From assembly GCA_017448455.1 (NCBI GenBank), contig JAFSLL010000111.1, positions 1-45,695 of the forward strand: a stretch of 45,695 nt of DNA, in the 5' to 3' direction. Under the pieces are notes generated by a model. That model worked only from the letters and a program-made list of their open reading frames with translations. It did no database searches and was not told the DNA's origin. Position numbers and translations under genes: made by a program. Positions 31,145 through 39,770 of the stretch are shown here, one piece after another (within the stretch, counting starts at the first letter, position 1; each line of letters opens with the position of its first letter). Origin of the DNA: Oscillospiraceae bacterium (GTDB taxonomy: Bacteria; Bacillota; Clostridia; Oscillospirales; Oscillospiraceae).

Positions 31145-32380
31145 TCAGGAATTGTAACCGAAGAAATTGAAGAATTCCTCAAATGGGAAATCGCTCCAGT
31201 CCTGAAACTCTTCCTGCCCGTTCTGCGGCTGCTCCTGAGGGGCAGGGGTTTCCGCCGCAGCTTCTTCCTCTTCACTGTTCACAGATATGGTTCTGGAACC
31301 GATCTCGACATCGAGCTGTATCTCCTCGCCCTGGCGATAGATCTGGAAGGTCATCACATCACCGGGATTGGCCCTTGAGATCGCCTGTACCAGGGTGTTG
31401 GAGTCCGTAATGTCTGTGTCACCGACCTTGACGATCACATCGTTAACCTGAATACCGGCCTGATCCGCAGGGGCTCCCGCGGTAACATCCCGGACCACAG
31501 CCCCCGCTTTGATGCCGGTGATGCCGGCGGTTTCCTCAGAGATCGGAGAAACCGCAATGCCGATGTAAGGCTTCAGCACATAGCCATTTTCGATGATACT
31601 GGAAACAATACCGGTGACGCTGTTGATCGGAATGGCAAAACCGATGTTGTCGATCTCCGCCTCATTGTACATATTGGAGGCGGAATACTTGGCGTTGGTG
31701 ATCCCGATCACTTCGCCGAATTCGTTAAAAAGCGCTCCGCCCGAGTTGCCGGAGTTGATGGCGCAGTCGGTCTGAATCAGATTCATCGAAGCGCCGGAGC
31801 TCGTTGAGATATTGCGGCTCAGGGCACTCACAATGCCGCGGGTCAGAGAGAAGGTCAGTTCCCCCAGCGGATTGCCGATGGCATAGACGGTGTCACCGAC
31901 GCGCAGCCTGTCAGAATCACCAACCGTAACGGGTTTGAGGTTTTCCGCGTCGATCTTGAGGACGGCAATATCATTGCTCTCGTCATAGCCAACGATCTTC
32001 GCATCAAAGGTTTCGTTATCATAAGTCGCGACGGTTACGGTATCGGAGCCGTCAATCACATGATAGTTTGTCAGTATATAGCCGTCACTTGTGATAATAA
32101 ATCCGGAACCGGAAGCCTGATAAGTGTAGCCATAGCCATAGCGGCTGGTGGTTCTGCCGCTGGTGGTAATACCGACAGTGGCATTGACATTCTGCTCATA
32201 CAGATCCGCCGCGGAGAGCTCAGACCTGTCGTCGGACGCAAGCGTGAGTACGGCAGCCTGTTCGGCAGACGCTGCCGGAGTGATGCCGGCAAGGCCGCAG
32301 CCGAAAAAGAGCGCCGCGATAAGCAGCAGGCACAGGGTTTTCTTCAGGGAAGGACGATGCTTAACAACGGATTCTTTCAT
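31145..32380 (-). CDS. Secreted HtrA/DegP-type serine protease with PDZ domain
   Basis: A 411-residue protease. A signal region (1-38) with the sequence LLLIAALFFGCGLAG contains a cysteine that could be a lipobox, and cleavage at ASA is an alternative. The protease triad is H107 (LTNYHVID), D137 (NDIAVLKI) and S213 (NSGNSGGALF). One PDZ domain follows (GAVVRDVTAGAPADQAGIQVNDVI). The C-terminal 45 residues are acidic and proline/glutamine-rich (EEEEAAAETPAPQEQP..). It differs from the other HtrA of the window by having no long cytoplasmic N-terminus. The start is set by GAGGT 8 bases upstream. Confidence 0.93.
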   Translation of the reverse strand: MKESVVKHRPSLKKTLCLLLIAALFFGCGLAGITPAASAEQAAVLTLASDDRSELSAADLYEQNVNATVGITTSGRTTSRYGYGYTYQASGSGFIITSDGYILTNYHVIDGSDTVTVATYDNETFDAKIVGYDESNDIAVLKIDAENLKPVTVGDSDRLRVGDTVYAIGNPLGELTFSLTRGIVSALSRNISTSSGASMNLIQTDCAINSGNSGGALFNEFGEVIGITNAKYSASNMYNEAEIDNIGFAIPINSVTGIVSSIIENGYVLKPYIGIAVSPISEETAGITGIKAGAVVRDVTAGAPADQAGIQVNDVIVKVGDTDITDSNTLVQAISRANPGDVMTFQIYRQGEEIQLDVEIGSRTISVNSEEEEAAAETPAPQEQPQNGQEEFQDWSDFPFEEFFNFFGYNS

Positions 32381-32479
32381 GGATCGAATACCTCTTTTCC
32401 TTGTTTCTTTGCATTCATTTAATCACAAAAAAATGAAGAAATTCGATCTATTTTTTTAAGAAAACCCAAAAGAAATTTG

Positions 32480-32497
32480 AATGATTTATCAATCATT
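32480..32497. repeat. Inverted repeat in the htrA-2 upstream region
   Basis: AATGATT-N4-AATCATT in the AT-rich stretch about 100 bases upstream of htrA-2. It could be an operator, but no clear promoter was found nearby to support this. Confidence 0.3.
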
Positions 32498-32564
32498 TTT
32501 GAACGTTTTTTGACATTCCGAGCCGAAACGCGAAGCAGCCGGGCAATGCCGCCAGGTTGAGGTG

Positions 32565-32921
32565 CTAATCTTCCTGTCCATCCGATACGACGATTTCCCG
32601 AATGGTAAAATCCTTGCCGCTCAGTACAGTCTTCTCGAAGCTTCCGCAGGCGGGACAGATGCCTTTATGCTCTACCACGTTAAAGATCTCGTCACAGTCG
32701 TCGCACTCCGCGAGGCCGGGCACTACATTCACCGTCAGCTTCGCGTTTTCGAGAATACTGCCTTTTGCTGCAATGGGATAGAGTTCTTCCACGTATTCCG
32801 GAATCACCAGGGAGAGCTCTCCGCAGTCTGCAACCACTTCCCGGATCTCCCCGATCCGGTTTTCCGAGACGAAGTCCGTAACCGTCCTTACCAGCTGGCG
32901 GACGATACCGATCTCATGCAT
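32565..32921 (-). CDS. hypA: HypA-like nickel metallochaperone
   Basis: A 118-residue protein of the HypA/HybF family. It begins MHEIGIVRQLV; the second-residue histidine and the glutamate after it are the nickel ligands, so I use the ATG at 32921 and not one 4 codons upstream. The zinc site is two CxxC motifs, CDDC and CPACGS, in the C-terminal half. HypA delivers nickel to NiFe-hydrogenase or urease. Neither hydrogenase subunits nor the other hyp genes are in this window; the partner is the 893-residue oxidoreductase that it overlaps by 8 bases. Confidence 0.88.
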   Translation of the reverse strand: MHEIGIVRQLVRTVTDFVSENRIGEIREVVADCGELSLVIPEYVEELYPIAAKGSILENAKLTVNVVPGLAECDDCDEIFNVVEHKGICPACGSFEKTVLSGKDFTIREIVVSDGQED

Positions 32922-35595
32922 TCCCTCCACCATACTTTCCGAGGTGCTTTTTCACAACATTGATCCCGATATTCGGCACGTTTTTCACGATGCGGCCCAG
33001 CGTGTGGAAATACTCCTGATTGTCCGCGTCATGGATCTTCTCCAGATGGATCGCGTCAAAACGGCACTTGGTCGTGCAGATGCCGCAGCCGACGCACATG
33101 TACTCATCCACCACAGCGGTCCCGCAGCCGAGGCAGCGGGCGCATTCCGCCTTCATCTGTTCCTCCGTAAAGGTGCCTCGCAGATCGTTGAAGCTTGTCC
33201 TGTCCTCACCGGCAGCAGGATGCGCGGGCCGCTGGCGCGGGGCGCTGTCAAATCCATCCACTGGGATCCGGGCAGTCGCTTTGTCAAAGGCGCGATAGTC
33301 ACGGCGGTCACGGCCGAGGATTAAGGTCTGGCCTTCATGCACGAAACGATGAATGGAAACGGCAGCCTCCTTGCCCGCGGCAATGGCGTCAATGACAAAC
33401 TGCGGTCCGGTTACCACATCACCGCCCGCGAAGACATCCGGCACTGCCGTCTGGCAGGTCACGGAATCCGCTTCCACGGTCCCCTTTCCGCCGAGTTTCA
33501 GGTCAATGCCGCCGAGATCCACCTTCTGGCCGGTCGCGGCGAGCACCGCGGTAACCGGTACCGTCTCAAACTCCCCGGTGCCCTGCAGGCTGAGACGTCC
33601 TCTCGGATCCGGGGTGCCCAGAGAGATTTTCTCCAGTTTCAGCGCCGTAACACGCTCTTCGCCGATGATCTCAACCGGCGCGACGAGGTAGCGGAAAGAA
33701 ACGCCCTCTTCCTTCGCCTCTGCCAATTCATCACGGTCTGCCGGCATTGACGCCTCATCGCGGCGGTAATACACGGTTACCTTCGCGCCAAGGCGCACCG
33801 CAGTGCGGGCCACGTCCATAGCGACATTGCCGCCGCCGATGACCGCGACTTCATCCCCGATCTCGGGGCGCTCGCCCTGATTGACCATGCGCAGAAAGTC
33901 AATGCCGCTGCTGGATCCAGCAAGATCTTCCCCGGTGATGCCAAGCTTTGCCCCCTGAGAGGCGCCAATGGCAAGATAGAAGGCTTTGAAGCCGTCCGCA
34001 CGCAGCCCGTCCAGCGTGACATCCTTCCCGACCTCCACGCCGGTTCTGAACTTCACGCCCAGCTCCCGCAGTACGTCGATCTCCGCATTGATAACATTCT
34101 TCTCCAGGCGGAATGACGGGATGCCGAGCGTCAGCATGCCGCCGAGGGCCTTTTCCTTTTCAACCACGGTGACCGAATAGCCCTTGACCGCGAGGTAGTA
34201 GGCGCAGCTCAGGCCCGCAGGTCCCGCGCCGATGACCGCGATTTTCTCGGGATAGGGCTTGCCGATCTGGTTGAGGAGTTTGGGCACGAAGCGCGTCTCT
34301 TTGGAAAGCTCCTGCTCGGCGATAAACTTCTTGATCTCGTCAATCGCCACCGGGGCGTCCATCTCGCCGCGCGTACAGGCCTCCTCGCACTTCTTATTGC
34401 AGATTCTGCCGCATACCGCGGGGAACGGGATTTCCTTCTTGATGAGCTCCAGCGCCTCGGCATAGCGCCCTTCGGCGGCAAGACGGATATATCCCTGCAC
34501 GGGCACATGGGCGGGACATGCCGCCTTGCAGGGGGCAGTTCCCTCCGGCATCACATCCGTGCGGTCGACACGGTAATCCGGATCATAACGCTTGCTGGAC
34601 CAGAGCGTATTGCGCGGGGTCTCAGGGGGACGTTCCTCATTTGTCGGGCGCGGACACAGCTTCTGGCCGAGCTTCACCGCGTTGAGCTGGCAGTTTTCCA
34701 CGCACTGGCCGCAGGCGACGCATTTGTCCTTATCCACCTTCGCGATGTAGTTGGTACGGATCGCGTCCGGCGCGCGGAAATAGGACGCGATGCGCAGGGC
34801 GAAGCAGGAGCAGCTGCAGCAGTTGCAGATGGCAGTCGTATCATCGTAGCCTGGAGTCACATTCAGCTCATGCACGAGGCCGTTGTCCTCGGCACGTTTC
34901 AGGATCTCATACGCCTCCTTCTTGCTGACAAGGCGGTGGGCGCCGGTCTCGGAATAGTTCACGGCATTGTCGTTGAGATACATGCACATGTCGTCTTCCA
35001 GATGGCCGCAGCCCTCACCCATCAGGCGGCGGGCACGCCGGCAGGAGCAGGGTCCCACGGAAACTGCCCAGGCATCCTCAATGAGCTTATGCACTTCATC
35101 ATAGCTGGCCTTGCGGCTGTTGTTCTCAATCGCGCTCTGGACCGGAATCACGCGCATCAGGTTCATGCCCACATCCATGAAAGGCGCGAGCACCGCAACC
35201 CGCAGGCGGGTATACGCCTCAAAGCACTCACCGAGGACGGGATAGCGGTCGCACTGCTCCCGGTTGGACAGAACACCCTCCATAATACCGGGCACCCAGA
35301 TGGGATAGTACCAGCAGAGCTGTCCGTCCACCTTTCTGGTACGCACTACGCCGGCAACTTTCAGTTTGTCGAGCTGAGCCTGCGTAAAGGCGAGATCCTT
35401 CTTCGCACGGCGGGCGATCTCCTCTGCCGTTCGGTTGGCTTCCAAACGCATGTGCATCATGATCTCGCACATGTCGTCGTCCACAATCGGTTCGAGAATC
35501 TTGTACTCCGGATCGTTGTAGGTGATACCGGTGTAGGTCAGGCTTTCCAGACTGATCTTGGTCGCGAGCTTCAGAATATTGGGTCTGTGCGGCAT
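32914..35595 (-). CDS. Large iron-sulfur/FAD oxidoreductase (GltD-like core)
   Basis: An 893-residue fused protein. Residues about 40-110 look like a winged helix (EEIARRAKKDLAFTQAQLDKLKVAGVVR). Cysteine clusters follow: CSC at 183-185, CNCCSCSC at 257-264 and CVACGQCVENCQ at 292-303, a possible 4Fe-4S site. Then comes a GltD-type N-terminal region (CKAAC 356-360, CGRICNKKCEEAC 395-407), an FAD loop IAVIGAGPAGLSCAYYL (452-468), an NAD(P)H loop VAVIGGGNVAMDVARTAV (583-600), and a C-terminal ferredoxin domain (CVGCGICTTKC, 834-844). GltD-like flavoproteins act as electron-transfer subunits of glutamate synthase, NfnAB and similar enzymes. The role here is unknown; the stop overlaps the hypA start. 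Confidence 0.88.
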   Translation of the reverse strand: MPHRPNILKLATKISLESLTYTGITYNDPEYKILEPIVDDDMCEIMMHMRLEANRTAEEIARRAKKDLAFTQAQLDKLKVAGVVRTRKVDGQLCWYYPIWVPGIMEGVLSNREQCDRYPVLGECFEAYTRLRVAVLAPFMDVGMNLMRVIPVQSAIENNSRKASYDEVHKLIEDAWAVSVGPCSCRRARRLMGEGCGHLEDDMCMYLNDNAVNYSETGAHRLVSKKEAYEILKRAEDNGLVHELNVTPGYDDTTAICNCCSCSCFALRIASYFRAPDAIRTNYIAKVDKDKCVACGQCVENCQLNAVKLGQKLCPRPTNEERPPETPRNTLWSSKRYDPDYRVDRTDVMPEGTAPCKAACPAHVPVQGYIRLAAEGRYAEALELIKKEIPFPAVCGRICNKKCEEACTRGEMDAPVAIDEIKKFIAEQELSKETRFVPKLLNQIGKPYPEKIAVIGAGPAGLSCAYYLAVKGYSVTVVEKEKALGGMLTLGIPSFRLEKNVINAEIDVLRELGVKFRTGVEVGKDVTLDGLRADGFKAFYLAIGASQGAKLGITGEDLAGSSSGIDFLRMVNQGERPEIGDEVAVIGGGNVAMDVARTAVRLGAKVTVYYRRDEASMPADRDELAEAKEEGVSFRYLVAPVEIIGEERVTALKLEKISLGTPDPRGRLSLQGTGEFETVPVTAVLAATGQKVDLGGIDLKLGGKGTVEADSVTCQTAVPDVFAGGDVVTGPQFVIDAIAAGKEAAVSIHRFVHEGQTLILGRDRRDYRAFDKATARIPVDGFDSAPRQRPAHPAAGEDRTSFNDLRGTFTEEQMKAECARCLGCGTAVVDEYMCVGCGICTTKCRFDAIHLEKIHDADNQEYFHTLGRIVKNVPNIGINVVKKHLGKYGGGNA

Positions 35596-35652
35596 TTTCT
35601 TTCACCCCTCTGCATATATTTTTGAATTATGGCGGTCATACCACTTTATTAC

Positions 35653-35681
35653 AGTATATCACGCCTGCAGAAGTGCTTCAA
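35653..35681 (-). promoter_or_regulatory. Promoter of the 893-residue oxidoreductase and hypA
   Basis: Minus-strand -35 TTGAAG (35681-35676), a 17-base spacer and -10 TATACT (35658-35653), with TGA before it (extended -10). It lies about 60 bases before the gene. Confidence 0.7.
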
Positions 35682-35834
35682 TCATTCCGACCAGGAACCG
35701 TTTCACAAAAATACAGGCATGAATTTGGCAAAAACGACCAAATTACCGCAACATTCCGGTATGATTCGATCCTGCCGATCCATGCCTGTACACTCAATAT
35801 CCGATTTCCGCTCTGCTGACGGAAGCGAGCTCCA

Positions 35835-37826
35835 TCATCCCTGACCGAACTGCGCGATAAAGTCGTCCTCTGAGAGGATCGGAATCCCCAGTTCCCTGGC
35901 CTTTGTATTCTTGGAGGATGTGGAAGTCACATCGTTGTTCACAAGGTAACTGGTCTTCTTCGAGACGCTGCCCGCGACCTTGCCGCCGTTTGCCTCCACA
36001 TAGGCCTTGAAGGCATCCCGGTTCTTAAAGCTGTGCACATCGCCCGTGATGACAAAGGTAAGCCCGGCGCAGCTGCCGCTGACTTCCGTCACCGGCTCCA
36101 CGGCCGCAATCTCCATGATCTCCAGCAGCTCATGGAAGAGATCCCTGTTCTTCTCTTCCGCGAACCAGGTGTGGATGCAGAAGGAGCGCTCCGGCCCCAG
36201 GCCGTTCACTTCGGCGAAGTCCCTGCCCTCATCCAGTGCCTTCACGAAGCCAGGCCAGCCGTAAGCATCCACCAGGCGTTTCGCGGCATCCAACCCGATC
36301 TGCGGGATGCTGAGGGCATGAATAAAGTGCACCGCGTCGGTGTTGGTCCGGGACTTCTCCACCGCAGCCAGCAGCTTCTCACAGCTGCGTTTGCCGAAGC
36401 CCTCCAGTTCCCGGATCTCTTCGACATGGCGCTCAATCCGGAAAATATCAGCAAAGGTATGAATAAAGCCGTATCCGATGAAGTCCCTCAGTGTCTCAAT
36501 GGAGAGTCCGTCAATGTCGGTACCGTACTTGCTGACAAAACGCTCAAACTTCTTCAGGTTCTTGGCCGGACATTCCGGGTTATCGCATTTCAGCGTCTGC
36601 GCGCCGCTCGGACTGACGGCAACCATCACCGGACCTTCACAGGCAGGGCAGCGCTCCGGAAGGGCATATTTCCCGATCGCCTTGGTAACGCTGACCACCT
36701 TGGGGATAATCTTATTGGACTTGATGACCTCAATCTCCGTCTTTCCGTTCTCGCCGATGCCGAGACGGTCCATCTCGCTGATATTGACCAGAGAAGCGCG
36801 CGAGACAGTTGTCCCCTCCAGCTGCACGGGGTCAAAGATCGCGATCGGGGTGATGACAGTGGCACCGCAGGACCACTCCACCTCCCGCAGAGTGGACTGC
36901 GCCACTTCGTCCTGCCACTTAAACGCCAGGCCCGCGCGCGTCGCATGGTGCCCGGTGACGCTGCCTGTTGCGGCGTATTCCGTATCATCGTAGGCAATGA
37001 CCAGGCCGTCCACCGGGATCTGCATCTCGCCGCTCTCCACCCGTCGGGTCCATTCCGCCACGGTTTCCGGAAGACGCGCCGCATCTGTCAGCTCCCGGTC
37101 TACCGTGGTAAAGCCGAGCCGGTCAAGATACGCCATGCGCTCTCCCCAGGAGACAATCTCGCTGTCGGTATGCACCAGCGTGAAGGCGTTGAAGACGACA
37201 TTGCGCTGCTTCACCTCGTCCAGGCGCTTCGCGTCCAGTCCCAGTGTGCCGGATGCCAGGTTCCGGGGATTGGCATACCGCTCCGCCGGATCGGAAATGG
37301 TCGCATTGAGCTTCTCAAACTCCGGATAGGAGATCGTCGCTTCCCCGCGCACCACCAGATGGCCCCTGTCCTCCACCTGCAGCGGGAAGCCTTTCAGGGC
37401 ATTCTTCATGAAGGTGATGTTGGTGCCGACGCTGCCGTTTCCACGGGTGAGGATCTTTGTGAGGCGTCCGGCGTCATAGGTCAGCACCAGGGTCAGCCCG
37501 TCCAGCTTCCAGCTCAGCCAGATGGGTCTGTCCCCCGCCCACTCCTGCAGCTCCTCAACTTTCTTGGTCTTCGCAAGAGACAGTGCCGGGTATTCATGCG
37601 CTTCCTTCTCGCCGGCGATGTTGTCCTCCGCCGCGGCGTTGACCTTCTGGGTCGGGCTGTCGGGCAGGACAACACCGGTCTCTTCCTCCAGCCGGGTCAG
37701 CTCATCAAAGAGCGCGTCCCACTCAAAGTTGGACATAATCTCATCCCGGCCGCCGTAATAGGCCTCGGAAGCCTCATTCAGCCGGCGGATCATCTCCTGC
37801 ATTCTGCTTTGTTCAAGTTCAGTCAT
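35835..37826 (-). CDS. ligA: NAD-dependent DNA ligase LigA
   Basis: A 663-residue NAD+-dependent ligase that seals nicks in DNA. The AMP-binding lysine is in WLSWKLDGLTLVL (KxDG). An OB fold with VSRASLVNISEMDRLGIGE follows, then the four-cysteine zinc finger CPACEG...CDNPECPAK, the helix-hairpin-helix block and a C-terminal BRCT domain (GLTFVITGDVHSFKNRDAFKAYVEANG). I use the ATG at 37826 (MTELEQSRMQEM). A 29-codon upstream extension would overlap the broken MazG-like gene in another frame. Confidence 0.94.
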   Translation of the reverse strand: MTELEQSRMQEMIRRLNEASEAYYGGRDEIMSNFEWDALFDELTRLEEETGVVLPDSPTQKVNAAAEDNIAGEKEAHEYPALSLAKTKKVEELQEWAGDRPIWLSWKLDGLTLVLTYDAGRLTKILTRGNGSVGTNITFMKNALKGFPLQVEDRGHLVVRGEATISYPEFEKLNATISDPAERYANPRNLASGTLGLDAKRLDEVKQRNVVFNAFTLVHTDSEIVSWGERMAYLDRLGFTTVDRELTDAARLPETVAEWTRRVESGEMQIPVDGLVIAYDDTEYAATGSVTGHHATRAGLAFKWQDEVAQSTLREVEWSCGATVITPIAIFDPVQLEGTTVSRASLVNISEMDRLGIGENGKTEIEVIKSNKIIPKVVSVTKAIGKYALPERCPACEGPVMVAVSPSGAQTLKCDNPECPAKNLKKFERFVSKYGTDIDGLSIETLRDFIGYGFIHTFADIFRIERHVEEIRELEGFGKRSCEKLLAAVEKSRTNTDAVHFIHALSIPQIGLDAAKRLVDAYGWPGFVKALDEGRDFAEVNGLGPERSFCIHTWFAEEKNRDLFHELLEIMEIAAVEPVTEVSGSCAGLTFVITGDVHSFKNRDAFKAYVEANGGKVAGSVSKKTSYLVNNDVTSTSSKNTKARELGIPILSEDDFIAQFGQG

Positions 37827-37828
37827 GG

Positions 37829-37980
37829 TTACTTCATCCTCTCGTAGTACGCGTTCAGCTTCTGATCCAGCATCGCGTGATATTCTTCGTCCGACAGCAC
37901 AGAGCAGACGCATTTCTTGCCGGATTCCTCAATGATCTCCGGAATACGGTCCCGCACCAGTTTGTTGTATTGTTACACTT
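37829..37980 (-). pseudogene. Broken MazG-like nucleotide pyrophosphohydrolase gene
   Basis: Just upstream of ligA the minus strand reads GTG-TAA-CAA and then an open frame encoding YNKLVRDRIPEIIEESGK followed by SDEEYHAMLDQKLNA and a stop after 47 codons. YNKLVRDRIPEII is the diagnostic start of MazG-like/PRA-PH-like house-cleaning phosphohydrolases (normally about 100 residues). A ribosome binding site AGGGGAAGG is correctly placed before the GTG, but codon 2 is TAA, where AAA (lysine) would be expected. The C-terminal half with the metal-binding helix EELAE..... is missing. The gene is therefore probably inactive. Confidence 0.75.
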
Positions 37981-38026
37981 TGCCTTCCCCTACTCTCAAA
38001 ACTCTGTAATCATAGTATGTTATAAT

Positions 38027-38054
38027 ATTATAAACTTTAAGGAGACGTTTGCAA
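38027..38054 (-). promoter_or_regulatory. Promoter upstream of the MazG remnant and ligA
   Basis: Minus-strand -35 TTGCAA (38054-38049), a 16-base spacer and -10 TATAAT (38032-38027). It would drive the MazG-like remnant and ligA. Confidence 0.65.
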
Positions 38055-38114
38055 GTCTTATTAATAGCTATTATGCATGTACAATCTGATCCGAGAAACT
38101 TGTAACAGGTCCTA

Positions 38115-38915
38115 TTACGCGGCCCTGTTCCTCAGCCACTCCTGAAACGCGTCATAAATCCGCAGCAGACGCTCATCCACATAATCCCTCACCTGCCCGG
38201 CAAACTCTTCCGGCACTCCGTAATACGCCTCCGCGATTCCGCCGGCAATGGCAGCAATCGTATCGGTGTCTCCGCCGATGGACACACAGTTGCGGATGAC
38301 ATCCTCATAGCTGTCTCCCTCGAAGAAGCAGACCAGCGCCTGCGGCAGCGAGACCTGGCAGATCTCCCTGCCGTGTCCCTGCCAGTTTTCCCGGTACCGC
38401 TCCACGGAAGTCGAGAGATCGTAGTACTTCTCCATCTCCGTGCGGATCTCCTCCTTTGTCCTTCCCTGCCGCGCCATCACGATGGCGACCGCCGTCGCCT
38501 CCGCGCCTTTCATCCCTTCCGGATGGTCATGCGAGATGCAGGTGACCGCAGCGGAAAGCCGCTTCGCCTCTTCCACATCCCGCGCCGCGAAGCCGACCGG
38601 GCTGACGCGCATCGCGGAACCGTTGCCGCAGCTGTTATAGGGCTGCGGATCCCGCGAAAACATCCAGTGGATGAAGCGCGCGCCGTAACCGCAGTTCGGG
38701 AACTGCCTCCCGATCCACTGCATCGCCTCTACCGTTCTCTCGGACAGGTCCGAGAAATCCTCCCGACTGTCCATCAACCCCTGCGCCACCGCGCAGGTCA
38801 TAACCGTATCGTCCGTGAAAGAGCAGCCCCGCGCGAAGAATTCAAAATCCTTGCTGAGCGCATTATGGAACTCAAAGCGAGATCCCACCACATCACCGAT
38901 TATTGCACCAATCAT
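38115..38915 (-). CDS. ADP-ribosylglycohydrolase (DraG/ARH family)
   Basis: A 266-residue ARH-fold enzyme that removes ADP-ribose from proteins or other acceptors, or acts on free ADP-ribose derivatives. The binuclear-metal residues are present: SFTDDTVM (34-37, TDDT) and GGDTDTIAAIAGGIAEAYYG (214-219). The conserved SCGNGSAMRVSPVG lies at 95-108. The fold is intact with no truncation. AGGAGGAAACAG precedes the ATG. It is divergent from the VWA-macro pair, and the shared promoter region links it with a macro-domain protein, another ADP-ribose-binding protein. The substrate is unknown. Confidence 0.93.
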   Translation of the reverse strand: MIGAIIGDVVGSRFEFHNALSKDFEFFARGCSFTDDTVMTCAVAQGLMDSREDFSDLSERTVEAMQWIGRQFPNCGYGARFIHWMFSRDPQPYNSCGNGSAMRVSPVGFAARDVEEAKRLSAAVTCISHDHPEGMKGAEATAVAIVMARQGRTKEEIRTEMEKYYDLSTSVERYRENWQGHGREICQVSLPQALVCFFEGDSYEDVIRNCVSIGGDTDTIAAIAGGIAEAYYGVPEEFAGQVRDYVDERLLRIYDAFQEWLRNRAA

Positions 38916-38973
38916 TCTGTTTCCTCCTTTTCAAGCATTTCCCATATTGTCCTGTCTCCTTACTTCCGGAAGC

Positions 38974-39043
38974 AGTATACCACAGATTCTTCGGAAATGG
39001 TCAATCTGTACTTGACCCTGAAAAACCATTTTGGCGGTATACT
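38974..39043. promoter_or_regulatory. Divergent promoter region with shared inverted repeat
   Basis: Two promoters point away from each other. Minus strand: -35 TTGACC (39004-38999) and -10 TATACT (38979-38974), spacer 19. Plus strand: -35 TTGACC (39012-39017) and -10 TATACT (39038-39043), spacer 20. The two -35 boxes are the arms of an inverted repeat GGTCAA-N7-TTGACC (38999-39017). Both spacers are longer than the 17-base optimum. RNA polymerase could not occupy both at once. Confidence 0.6.
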
Positions 39044-39078
39044 CAGCCTGCAATAAAATAACAAGGAGGAAACAGCAA

Positions 39079-39732
39079 ATGAAAAAGAATCTCACAGAAC
39101 TCGTATTTATTCTGGATATGAGCGGGTCCATGGCCCACCTCACCGATGACACCATCGGCGGCTTCAACAGTGTCCTGAAGGAACAGGCGGAAAAAGAAGG
39201 AGAAGTGCTCGTCACCACCTATCTCTTCAACAATGACAGCCGCATGCTGCATGACAGGCTTCCCATCCGGGATGTGCCGCCGATGACCGGGAAAGACTAC
39301 CGGGCCGCCGGCTGCACCGCGCTGCTCGACACGCTGGGTGACGCGATCCGTCACATCGTCAGCATTCACCGCTATGCCCGTGCGGAAGACATCCCGGAGC
39401 ACACCATTTTCATCATCACGACGGACGGCATGGAGAACGCGAGCCGCAGATACTCCTCTGACCGGATCAAGAAAATGGTACAGCACGAGCAGGAAAAATA
39501 CGGCTGGGAGTTTGTATTCCTCGCGGCGAACATTGACGCCGTGGAGACCGGCTGCAGCATCGGTGTCCGCATGGAGCAGGCGGTGAATTACCAGGCTGAC
39601 TATGCCGGATCGGCATGCATGTACCGCACCGTCAGCCAGGCAGTTTCCAACGTGCGCGAGAACCGCAGGCTGGCCAGCGATAAAAGCTGGCGGAAAGAAG
39701 CGGATGAAGACTTCAAAAATCGGAACAGATAA
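39079..39732 (+). CDS. VWA-domain protein
   Basis: A 217-residue von Willebrand factor A domain with a complete MIDAS: DMSGSM at 13-18 (DxSxS), the threonine near AAGCTALLDTLGDAI (about 80), and TTDGMEN (D116). The protein has no signal peptide and no membrane segment, so it is cytoplasmic. It ends in a basic-acidic tail. The start at 39079 is preceded by AAGGAGG. The macro-domain gene follows 38 bases later on the same strand, and the ADP-ribosylglycohydrolase gene is divergent. The VWA fold suggests a metal-dependent protein-interaction role. Confidence 0.9.
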   Translation: MKKNLTELVFILDMSGSMAHLTDDTIGGFNSVLKEQAEKEGEVLVTTYLFNNDSRMLHDRLPIRDVPPMTGKDYRAAGCTALLDTLGDAIRHIVSIHRYARAEDIPEHTIFIITTDGMENASRRYSSDRIKKMVQHEQEKYGWEFVFLAANIDAVETGCSIGVRMEQAVNYQADYAGSACMYRTVSQAVSNVRENRRLASDKSWRKEADEDFKNRNR

Positions 39733-39770
39733 GGTATAATACGTTCAGATCAGCTGCAGGAGGGATCGCC

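Noticed and set aside
34507-35625. Plus-strand open frame of 372 codons opposite the iron-sulfur/FAD protein
   Set aside because: It lies fully within the antisense of a protein with clear cysteine and Rossmann motifs and has no recognisable domain.
36033-37847. Plus-strand open frame of 604 codons opposite ligA
   Set aside because: Antisense to ligA with its KxDG, zinc-finger and BRCT motifs. No ribosome binding site and an artefact-like composition.
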